In this document: positions 57,812-64,000 of the stretch, piece after piece
How positions within the stretch are numbered: the first letter of the stretch is position 1
Layout of the letters: each line of letters begins with the position of its first letter
From: Clostridia bacterium
GTDB lineage: Bacteria; Bacillota; DSM-521; Neomoorellales; Neomoorellaceae
Assembly (NCBI GenBank): GCA_030154265.1
Contig: JASKKH010000007.1
Location: 1 to 64,000 of the forward strand
Length of the DNA: 64,000 nucleotides
Direction: 5' to 3'
Notes under the pieces: generated by a model
What the model was told of the DNA's origin: nothing
What the model saw: the letters and a program-made list of their open reading frames with translations, nothing else
Databases searched by the model: none
Program-made: the position numbers and the translations under genes

Positions 57812-57846
57812 AGGACGCACTTTTAAGCGTGCGTCCTTCCTTTTTG
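57812..57846 (+). terminator. Intrinsic terminator after dapL
   Basis: A perfect 10-bp stem AAGGACGCAC/GTGCGTCCTT with an 8-nt loop is followed by CCTTTTT. It lies directly ahead of the yicC ribosome site. Confidence 0.9.
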
Positions 57847-57860
57847 AAAGGAGGAGTAAA

Positions 57861-58739
57861 ATGCTTAATAGCATGACAGGTTATGGTAGGGGAGTAGCGA
57901 GCGGTACTGGTAAAGCTGTAACCGTTGAACTTAAAGCAGTTAATCAGCGGTTCTTAGATATAGTTGTTCGCATACCTCGATTATATATTTCTTTAGAAGA
58001 AAAGATACGCCGGGTTATTAAAAAGAGACTAAGTAGGGGCCGTATTGAAGTATTTTTGAGCATTAGCGAAGAAAATGAAGAAAACCGGTCAATAAACGTT
58101 GACATGGGTCTTGTAATGGCGTATTATAATGTTTTAAAGGAATTAGCTCAAAATCTTGATATTTCGGCAGATATTACGGCCTCAAGGCTGTTATCTATGC
58201 CAGACGTTTTCACAATAGCTGAACCGGAATGGGACGAAGATTCCTTTTGGCCAGTTGTAAATGAGGCACTTAATGAAGCCTTAGAGGGTTTACATAAAAT
58301 GAGACAGGCTGAAGGAGAAAATCTTCAGAATGATTTACTTAAACGGGCTAATCTTATTTTAAAACACGTAGAAGCAATAAAACAACGGGCACCCCAGGTT
58401 CCTATAGAATATGCTAAACGTTTAAAGGAAAAAATAGGGGAACTTACAGGGGAAATCAGTCTTGATCCTGGTCGCTTAGAAATGGAAGTTGCCATGATGG
58501 CTGAAAGATCTGATATAACAGAGGAAGTAGTACGTTTATTAAGTCATCTAGAACAAATAAACATAGTTATTGAAGGTCATGAGCCTCAAGGGCGACGATT
58601 GGATTTTATTCTACAGGAAATGTGGCGTGAGATAAATACAATAGGGTCTAAAGCTAATGATTTAACTATTAGTAATCTAGTAGTGGCAGTTAAAGGGGAA
58701 TTAGAAAAGATGCGTGAACAGGTACAAAATGTTGAATAG
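57861..58739 (+). CDS. yicC: YicC family protein (DUF1732 endoribonuclease)
   Basis: This 292-residue protein begins with the invariant MTGYGRGVASGTGKAVTVEL region and SVNQRFLD-like AVNQRFLDIVVRIP. It ends with the DUF1732 helix GRRLDFILQEMWREINTIGS followed by KANDLTISNLVVAVKGELEK. YicC proteins are described as endoribonucleases acting on small RNAs and mRNA in several bacteria. It heads the group yicC-remA-rpoZ-coaBC-metK; GAAAGGAGGAG precedes the ATG. Confidence 0.92.
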   Translation: MLNSMTGYGRGVASGTGKAVTVELKAVNQRFLDIVVRIPRLYISLEEKIRRVIKKRLSRGRIEVFLSISEENEENRSINVDMGLVMAYYNVLKELAQNLDISADITASRLLSMPDVFTIAEPEWDEDSFWPVVNEALNEALEGLHKMRQAEGENLQNDLLKRANLILKHVEAIKQRAPQVPIEYAKRLKEKIGELTGEISLDPGRLEMEVAMMAERSDITEEVVRLLSHLEQINIVIEGHEPQGRRLDFILQEMWREINTIGSKANDLTISNLVVAVKGELEKMREQVQNVE

Positions 58740-58754
58740 CTTAGGAGGGGGATC

Positions 58755-59030
58755 ATGGACATTAAGTTAATAAATATTGGCTTTGGAAATATTGTTTCAG
58801 CCAAACGTATAGTGGCTATTGTTAGTCCAGAGTCTGCACCTATAAAGAGGATTATTCAGGAAGCTCGTGACCAGGGAAGGCTGATTGATGCTACTTATGG
58901 TCGTAGAACCAGAGCGGTAATTATAACTGATAGCGATCACATTATTTTATCTGCAGTTCAACCTGAAACAGTGGCTCACCGTCTTTCTTCAAAGGAAAAT
59001 ATGAATAATGTTGAAGAAACACTTGAATAA
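58755..59030 (+). CDS. remA: RemA/DUF370 regulator
   Basis: RemA is a small LytTR-unrelated DNA-binding protein that activates biofilm matrix and osmoprotection genes in Bacillus. This 91-residue protein has [40 protein letters not shown] and [20 protein letters not shown], the whole family core. It is 15 nt after yicC. The guanylate kinase gene that usually follows is absent; the next 69 nt hold no gene and only the rpoZ ribosome site. Confidence 0.92.
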   Translation: MDIKLINIGFGNIVSAKRIVAIVSPESAPIKRIIQEARDQGRLIDATYGRRTRAVIITDSDHIILSAVQPETVAHRLSSKENMNNVEETLE

Positions 59031-59099
59031 AAAGTTAGGAAAAAGCACTTGAAGACTTTAAAATATACAAAAATTCCAGTACACTTGGGGGGATAACCT

Positions 59100-59303
59100 A
59101 TGAAACGGCCAACAATTGATGAACTTCAAAAACAGGTTAGCAATAAATACGCATTGGCAGTTATAGCTGCTAGAAGGGCACGAATGCTGACTGAAGAGGG
59201 ATTTGCTACCCAATACCCCAAGGGGACCAAACCTGTAACTGTAGCCCTAATGGAAATTGCTAATGGTCAGGTTAAATATGAATGGGGCAAAAAGAAGGCA
59301 TGA
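59100..59303 (+). CDS. rpoZ: RNA polymerase omega subunit
   Basis: This 67-residue protein has the omega signature: RPTIDELQKQVSNKYALAV and the following ARRARMLTEEG, then KPVTVALMEIANGQVKYEW. Omega helps assembly of the beta-prime subunit. GGGGGGAT lies before the ATG. The last four bases overlap coaBC (ATGA), indicating coupled translation. Confidence 0.92.
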   Translation: MKRPTIDELQKQVSNKYALAVIAARRARMLTEEGFATQYPKGTKPVTVALMEIANGQVKYEWGKKKA

Positions 59304-60508
59304 AGGCATTAAAAGGAAAAACAGTAATTTTGGGTATTACTGGTGGTATTGCTGCCTATAAAGGAGCCGAACTCTGCCGACTTTTAATTCAAGAAGGAGC
59401 TACCGTTCAGGTTGTTATGACTCAAGCAGCTCAACAGTTTATTACCCCTTTAACCTTTAGTACCATAACTGGACAAGAGACGCTTACAGAAACTTTTGCT
59501 TCAGATAGTCAACCTTTAAAACATATTGAACTTGCCAATAAGGCTGACCTTTTTCTTGTAGCTCCGGCCACTGCTAATATTATAGCGAAATTTGCTATGG
59601 GGTTAGCTGACGATTTATTGAGTACGACAGCTTTGGTAATTAACTGCCCCGCATTGGTAGCTCCGGCTATGAATGTAAATATGTATGCAAAAACTGTTGT
59701 TCAGGAAAATCTCTCTATATTAAAAAGACGTGGTTGGAAGATTATTGAGCCTGAAGAAGGTTTTTTGGCATGTGGAACGTCGGGTAAGGGTCGGTTGGCC
59801 AATTTAGAAAGTATTGTTGCCGCTTGTCGACAAGCTCTTTTACCTAGTGATTTTGAAGGTCAAAAGGTGTTGGTTACTGCTGGGGGGACACGTGAACCCT
59901 TAGATCCGGTACGTTACATAGGCAACTATAGTTCTGGCAAAATGGGATACGCTCTAGCACAGGCAGCTAAAGAGCGAGGGGCAGAAGTAACACTTATAAG
60001 TACTAGCGAGTTACCTCCACCGCCAGAGATTGATATTGTTAGAGTCCAGACAGCAGCTGAGATGTTAGCTGCTATACAGGAACGCTTTTCAGAATGTGAT
60101 ATTGTAATCAAAGCTGCTGCTGTTGCGGATTTCCGACCTGGTAATATGGCTGAACAAAAAATAAAAAAAGGTGACCATAAAGAGTTAAATCTGAGCCTTG
60201 AACCAACACCGGATATTTTAGCCAATTTAAGCAAAGTAAAAGAGAAACAGTTACTGATAGGTTTTGCTGCAGAAACTCAAGATTTACTTCAAAATGCCAA
60301 GAAAAAGCTAGATGAAAAGAACTTGGACCTTATAGTAGCTAATGACGTTAACAGGAAAGACGCAGGTTTTGGTAGTGAAACTAACGTGGTAACTTTACTG
60401 TATCCTGATGGCCATAAAGAACAAGTTCCCAAGATGCCTAAACTAGAAGTAGCACACCGAATTCTAGATGCTATTAGAACCTTACCGGGCTTTAAAGAGA
60501 GAAATTAA
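59300..60508 (+). CDS. coaBC: CoaBC, bifunctional phosphopantothenoylcysteine synthetase/decarboxylase
   Basis: This 402-residue enzyme makes 4'-phosphopantetheine for coenzyme A. The N-terminal FMN flavoprotein decarboxylase half has LGITGGIAAYKGAELCRLL, the APATANIIAKFAMGLADDLL segment, PAMNVNMY and the catalytic Cys in ACGTSGKGRLA. The C-terminal synthetase half has VTAGGTREPLDPVRYIGNYS with SSGKMGYALAQ and KAAAVADFRP. ATG 59300 overlaps the rpoZ stop; an upstream in-frame ATG at 59282 lies inside rpoZ and has no site. Confidence 0.94.
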   Translation: MKALKGKTVILGITGGIAAYKGAELCRLLIQEGATVQVVMTQAAQQFITPLTFSTITGQETLTETFASDSQPLKHIELANKADLFLVAPATANIIAKFAMGLADDLLSTTALVINCPALVAPAMNVNMYAKTVVQENLSILKRRGWKIIEPEEGFLACGTSGKGRLANLESIVAACRQALLPSDFEGQKVLVTAGGTREPLDPVRYIGNYSSGKMGYALAQAAKERGAEVTLISTSELPPPPEIDIVRVQTAAEMLAAIQERFSECDIVIKAAAVADFRPGNMAEQKIKKGDHKELNLSLEPTPDILANLSKVKEKQLLIGFAAETQDLLQNAKKKLDEKNLDLIVANDVNRKDAGFGSETNVVTLLYPDGHKEQVPKMPKLEVAHRILDAIRTLPGFKERN

Positions 60509-60536
60509 TGACCGGGAAAGGGAGGTAAGATAAAAA

Positions 60537-61724
60537 GTGACACGTAGGTTATTTACTTCTGAATCTGTTACAGAAGGTCATCCCGATAAGATTGCAGACA
60601 GAATATCAGATGCAGTGCTAGACGCTATTTTTGAGAAAGATCCTATGGCAAGAATTGCCTGTGAATGTTTAGTAAGTACAGGTTTAGTTTTGGTTTCAGG
60701 AGAAATAACAACTGATTGTTATGTAGATATTCCCAAAATAGCAAGGGATACAATTCGCGAGATTGGCTATACCCGTGCCAAATATGGTTTTGACTGTGAT
60801 ACTTGTGCAGTTTTAACTTCTATAGATGAGCAATCCCAGGATATTGCCATGGGTGTTGATGAGGCTTGGGAAAAGAAGCAAGGGGAAGCAGCTGACGAGG
60901 TAGAAACTTTAGGTGCTGGTGACCAGGGTATGATGTTCGGTTATGCTACTAAGGAGACTCCGGAATTTATGCCAATGCCCATTGCACTAGCCCACAGATT
61001 GACACGTCGGTTATCGGTAGTAAGAAAACAGGAGATTTTGAATTACTTACGTCCCGACGGGAAATCTCAGGTAACTGTAGAGTATGAAAATGGACAACCC
61101 CAAAGGGTAGATACAGTCGTTATATCTACTCAGCATGCACCTGAGATTGATATGGAAACCTTACGCAAAGACATTCTGGAGAAAGTTATAAAGCCCGTAA
61201 TTCCAGAAGATATGTTAGATGAAAAAACAAAATACTACATAAATCCTACTGGGCGTTTTGTAATTGGTGGACCCCAAGGAGATGCTGGACTTACCGGTCG
61301 TAAAATAATTGTTGATACATACGGTGGTATGGCCCGTCATGGAGGAGGGGCCTTCTCAGGAAAGGATCCCACAAAGGTTGATAGGTCAGCTGCTTATGCT
61401 GCAAGGTATGTTGCTAAAAATGTTGTTGCTGCAGGTCTTGCGGAGCGTTGTGAGGTCCAATTGGCCTATGCCATAGGTGTAGCTCGTCCGGTTTCCATCA
61501 GTGTTGAAACTTATGGTACGGGAAAAGTAAGTGATATTAAACTTGTTGATTTAATAAAGGCTAATTTTGATTTGAGGCCAGGGGCTATTATTCGTGATCT
61601 TAATTTGCGTCGACCTATATATAAGGCAACAGCTGCTTATGGTCATTTTGGTCGAACTGATTTAGATCTTCCTTGGGAAAAGCTAGACAAAGTTGAAGCC
61701 TTAATGCGGGATGCAGGCATGTAA
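60537..61724 (+). CDS. metK: MetK, S-adenosylmethionine synthetase
   Basis: MetK makes SAM from methionine and ATP; SAM is used by rsmH and the methyltransferase in this window. [40 protein letters not shown], and the signature [20 protein letters not shown] are present. The 395-residue length is normal. The GTG start follows GGGAGGTAAG. No SAM riboswitch fits in the 28-nt gap after coaBC, so expression is probably tied to the operon. Confidence 0.96.
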   Translation: MTRRLFTSESVTEGHPDKIADRISDAVLDAIFEKDPMARIACECLVSTGLVLVSGEITTDCYVDIPKIARDTIREIGYTRAKYGFDCDTCAVLTSIDEQSQDIAMGVDEAWEKKQGEAADEVETLGAGDQGMMFGYATKETPEFMPMPIALAHRLTRRLSVVRKQEILNYLRPDGKSQVTVEYENGQPQRVDTVVISTQHAPEIDMETLRKDILEKVIKPVIPEDMLDEKTKYYINPTGRFVIGGPQGDAGLTGRKIIVDTYGGMARHGGGAFSGKDPTKVDRSAAYAARYVAKNVVAAGLAERCEVQLAYAIGVARPVSISVETYGTGKVSDIKLVDLIKANFDLRPGAIIRDLNLRRPIYKATAAYGHFGRTDLDLPWEKLDKVEALMRDAGM

Positions 61725-61763
61725 GGGAAAAATAAAATTCATTTTAACCTAAAATGTAAAAAT

Positions 61764-61803
61764 AAGTGGTATGCTTTAAAAGTGGCATGCCACTTTTGCT
61801 TTA
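61764..61803 (+). terminator. Intrinsic terminator after metK
   Basis: AAGTGGTATGC pairs with GCATGCCACTT (one G-U) around a 10-nt loop, followed by TTGCTTT. It ends the yicC-metK transcript. Confidence 0.75.
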
Positions 61804-61884
61804 CAGTATTATCATCTATTAACAGATTTTATATAGTTTTAATATATTTGTAAGTAGAAATAATTATTCAGGGAGATTTTTGAA

Positions 61885-62856
61885 ATGATAAATGTTTTTG
61901 CTGCTTACAATGAATGGTTAGGGCGGCGTATGTTCTTTGTTGTATCAACAGCATTATTAGTCGGTTTTTTATTATCTAAGTATATAGCACCTTCTTTAAG
62001 TAACGTTGCTGTTGTTCTTTTTGGTTATATGACTTTTATAACGGCGTTAGATACAAGTTATAGGAATTTTTTTAATGTGCTCAAAAAGCCCGGTATTATA
62101 TTATGGATGCTATTATTAATCCATATAATTATGCCGGTAATCAGTTGGGTAATTGGTATGATTTTTTATCCTGCTGATTCATACGTACGTTTGGGTTTAA
62201 TAATTGGAGCTTTAATTCCAATAGCTGTAACCTCAATTATTTGGACTTCGGTTTTAAAGGGAGATATCGCCTTAACTCTTGTGGCAGTAACAATTGATAC
62301 GTTAGTTAGTCCTTTTTTACTTCCCCTGTTTATTTTTATAATAGTTGGGGAGACAGTTCAGATCGATTATATGGATATGTTTTTTGGACTTTTATGGATG
62401 GTTACTGTTCCAAGTATGTTAGGTATGGCCTTAAATGATTTAACTAAGGGAGGGTTAAAGAAGTTTGGACACTCTATAGGTGGTCTTACATCTAAAATTG
62501 CTTTGTTCTTTGTTGTTGTAATTAATGCTGGACTTGTTGCTCCGGAAGTAGATTGGGACATTTCCTTAGCAAAAATGCTTTTGGTTCTGTTACTGATAGC
62601 AGTTTGTGGATTTGGTCTAGGCTATTTAGGGTCTTACGTTTTAAAACATCGTAGCTGGGATTCAACAGTATCAATGATCTATATTGTTGGTATGCGTAAC
62701 ATTAGTTTTGGCTCAGTTTTAGCAGTAACTTATTTTCCACCAGCTGTAGCTGTGCCTGTGACTCTTGCTATGCTGTTCCAACAACCCTTAGCAGGTATAG
62801 TAGCATATTTATTAAATAGGAGCTTACACTCAAGATTAGTTAGAAAGCATTATTAA
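61885..62856 (+). CDS. Bile acid:sodium symporter (BASS) family transporter
   Basis: This polytopic protein of 323 residues has about nine to ten transmembrane helices. It resembles the BASS superfamily: GYMTFITALDTSYRNFFNVL in the first half, IPIAVTSIIWTSVLKGDIAL in the middle and VGMRNISFGSVLAVTYFPPA near the end, with the discontinuous-helix motifs typical of the fold. Bacterial members move organic anions such as pantoate or keto acids. The substrate cannot be inferred. AGGGAG precedes the ATG. It has a single-gene context. Confidence 0.75.
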   Translation: MINVFAAYNEWLGRRMFFVVSTALLVGFLLSKYIAPSLSNVAVVLFGYMTFITALDTSYRNFFNVLKKPGIILWMLLLIHIIMPVISWVIGMIFYPADSYVRLGLIIGALIPIAVTSIIWTSVLKGDIALTLVAVTIDTLVSPFLLPLFIFIIVGETVQIDYMDMFFGLLWMVTVPSMLGMALNDLTKGGLKKFGHSIGGLTSKIALFFVVVINAGLVAPEVDWDISLAKMLLVLLLIAVCGFGLGYLGSYVLKHRSWDSTVSMIYIVGMRNISFGSVLAVTYFPPAVAVPVTLAMLFQQPLAGIVAYLLNRSLHSRLVRKHY

Positions 62857-62946
62857 ACAGTTAAATATTCTTGCATTTATAGATCTTATACGGTAATTTT
62901 CATTTATTTCGTTTTAGCTCTAAAAAACAAATTATATTTTTATAAC

Positions 62947-62976
62947 TTGACAGTAAGGTATTATGTAAGTTAATAT
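62947..62976 (+). promoter_or_regulatory. Promoter of tRNA-Thr
   Basis: TTGACA at 62947-62952 and TAATAT at 62971-62976 are 18 nt apart, about 40 nt ahead of the tRNA gene. Confidence 0.65.
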
Positions 62977-63016
62977 ATTTAGTGCGTTTGAGTTAGGAAC
63001 TATAAAAAATAAATAC

Positions 63017-63091
63017 GCTGATGTGGCTCAGTGGTAGAGCAGCGCACTCGTAATGCGCAGGTCGCCGGTTCGAATCCGGCCATCAGCTCCA
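63017..63091 (+). tRNA. tRNA-Thr (anticodon CGT)
   Basis: The cloverleaf folds fully: acceptor GCTGATG/CATCAGC, D stem GCTC/GAGC, anticodon stem GCGCA/TGCGC with loop CTCGTAA giving anticodon CGT (reads ACG), T arm GCCGG-TTCGAAT-CCGGC. Discriminator T and CCA are encoded. Integrase fragments lie immediately downstream, so its 3' end is a likely attachment site. Confidence 0.97.
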
Positions 63092-63102
63092 GTAAAATCA
63101 AG

Positions 63103-63134
63103 GCCTCCGGGGTTTTTGCCCGGGGGCTGTTTTT
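63103..63134 (+). terminator. Intrinsic terminator after tRNA-Thr
   Basis: GCCTCCGGG pairs with CCCGGGGGC (one G-U) around a T-rich loop, followed by TGTTTTT. Confidence 0.85.
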
Positions 63135-63176
63135 GCAAATTGCCGCCCAAATGTCGCTATACATATTTTGGTAAGG

Positions 63177-63797
63177 CTATTTTCTAAAAAGTGCCTCTAG
63201 CTTATCCACTGCTTCTTTTTGCATTCCGGGCATGAGGTGAGAGTAGATGTCATAAGTTATTTTTATACTGCTATGACCCAGGCGTTCAGAAATTATTTTA
63301 ATATCTACCCCGGCTTTAAGAAGCAGGCTAGCATGGGTATGACGAAGGTAGTGGAAATTTAGCCGTGGAAGACCATTCCGTTCAAGGAATTTAGGGAACC
63401 AGCTACTGGGTGTGTCGGGGTGTAAGGGTTTGCCGTTGTCTTGACAGAATATCAAGCCAAAGTCCCCATACTCTTGACCAAAAAATAACTTAGCTTTTGC
63501 CTGTTTCTTTTTCTCATGTTTTAATACTTCAATAACCTCGTCGGATATATCTATTGTCCGCCGACCTTTTTTATTTTTGAGGGCTTGAAAAAGAAGGGGT
63601 ATAAGCAAGAGTTTGCTTAACCGAAAGGGTTTTGGCTTTAAAGTCTATATCTTTCCATCGCAACCCTAACAGTTTCCCACGTCTAAGGCCTGTCCTAACT
63701 GCCAGGAATAAAAGACTGTAATAAGGTGTTTTTTTAGATGCCTCTAGCATCTTTTTTATCTGGTAGGCATCCAAGACCATAATGTTTTCTCTTGACC
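63177..63797 (-). pseudogene. Broken tyrosine recombinase (integrase), catalytic domain
   Basis: The minus strand encodes most of a phage-type tyrosine recombinase catalytic domain in at least two frames. The first (63780-63571) has VLDAYQIKKMLEASKKTPYY and RTGLRRGKLLGLRW, with the first catalytic Arg. The second (to 63177) has GRRTIDISDEVIEVL, the HYLRHTHASLLL His-x-x-Arg motif and LGHSSIKITYDIYSH with the nucleophile Tyr. A frameshift lies near 63600, and another change near 63780 separates an upstream PKVKRK-like segment. The N-terminal arm and core-binding domains are missing from this strand. It points towards tRNA-Thr and is almost certainly inactive. Confidence 0.85.
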
Positions 63798-63908
63798 TTT
63801 GGTGAATATTTAGAGAACTGGCTAGAAGATTACGGTCGGACTAGACTAGCACCTACAACTTTCCGCCGATACAGCCAAATTATAAACTTACGCGTAATAC
63901 CCGACTAG
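63792..63908 (+). pseudogene. Integrase core-binding (SAM-like) domain fragment, inverted
   Basis: The plus strand reads TFGEYLENWLEDYGRTRLAP followed by TTFRRYSQIIN and a stop at 63906. This is the typical N-terminal core-binding domain of the same integrase family. It is oriented opposite to the catalytic part and ends where the domain would normally continue. The two fragments meet over a shared CCTTTGG at about 63796-63802, as expected of an inversion or two decayed elements. Confidence 0.65.
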
Positions 63909-63913
63909 TAGTA

Positions 63914-64000
63914 TCACTTACCACCACCGGAAAGCATTCCTTTTTTACCGTCTAACCTGCCTTCTTCGATTAATTCCCGGTAAAACCCCGTAGATGCATA
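63914..64000 (-). CDS. C-terminal end of an unrecognised protein, cut by the window edge
   Basis: A minus-strand frame is open from the window end to a TGA at 63914-63916. It gives 28 residues including GFYRELIEEGRLDGKK and ending SGGGK. The composition is protein-like, but no family is recognised. It could be a gene of the integrated element. Confidence 0.3.
   Translation of the reverse strand, partial: YASTGFYRELIEEGRLDGKKGMLSGGGK

Noticed and set aside
60509-60536. SAM riboswitch before metK
   Set aside because: The gap is 28 nt, too short for any SAM riboswitch.
63092-64000. Second attachment site matching the 3' end of tRNA-Thr
   Set aside because: No repeat of the tRNA 3' sequence was found before the window ends; it may lie further right.

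Overview
The window is A+T-rich chromosomal DNA from an endospore-forming Gram-positive bacterium, most likely an anaerobic Clostridia-type Firmicute near the Peptococcaceae/Desulfotomaculum group. The sporulation genes spoIIGA, sigE, sigG, spoIIR and a SpoVD-type penicillin-binding protein show spore formation. A meso-DAP-type MurE, DapF and an LL-diaminopimelate aminotransferase (DapL) show meso-DAP peptidoglycan. The family-level placement is inference from gene order and protein resemblance. No database search was run.

Layout. 1-6.6 kb: a YlbF/YmcA-like protein, a PerR-type Fur regulator, a Jag_N/DUF342 (FapA-type) protein, a membrane-anchored TPR protein, an M20 amidohydrolase and a LarA-like protein. 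6.6-25.8 kb: the division and cell wall (dcw) cluster mraZ-rsmH-ftsL-spoVD-murE-murF-mraY-murD-ftsW/spoVE-murG-murC-murB-murA-ftsQ-sbp-ftsA-ftsZ. A five-copy AGTGG array in front of mraZ looks like the MraZ operator, and a strong terminator follows ftsZ. 25.8-29.2 kb: the sporulation switch spoIIGA-sigE, then sigG-spoIIR behind a sequence that fits the sigma-F consensus. 29.2-37.1 kb: the ylm-type division group (ylmC, pgeF, an HlyD-like protein, yggS, sepF, proC, yggT, divIVA), then ileS. 37.2-43.4 kb: a DUF5665 membrane protein, thiD, lspA, an RluD-type pseudouridine synthase, a DUF2007 protein, an orphan N4/N6 DNA methyltransferase, an auxin-efflux-type carrier and an unusual tandem winged-helix/coiled-coil protein. 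43.4-50.7 kb: a PyrR-controlled pyrimidine operon, pyrR-pyrC-carA-carB-pyrF, with two PyrR attenuators. It lacks pyrB, pyrK, pyrD and pyrE. 50.8-55.7 kb: rqcH on the minus strand and a divergent Ca2+-type P-ATPase. 55.7-62.9 kb: dapF-dapL, yicC-remA-rpoZ-coaBC-metK (no gmk between remA and rpoZ) and a BASS-family transporter. 63.0-64.0 kb: tRNA-Thr(CGT) followed by a broken, partly inverted tyrosine-integrase remnant, probably the edge of a decayed integrative element.

The gene sets fit together as follows. The dcw genes make lipid II and build the divisome. The spoIIG group diverts the cell to sporulation, with SpoIIR signalling to SpoIIGA to mature pro-sigma-E. The ylm genes position and anchor the Z ring. 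The dap genes supply the MurE substrate, and the pyr operon supplies UMP for UDP-linked precursors. Almost all genes are on the plus strand with short gaps, and no stretch above 300 bases lacks a gene. No CRISPR array, rRNA gene or intact insertion sequence was seen.

No clearly new multi-gene system is evident. The observations most worth following are the winged-helix/coiled-coil protein beside the pyr leader, the rearranged integrase at tRNA-Thr, the apparent AUA start of pyrF, the missing gmk and pyr genes, and the orphan methyltransferase.
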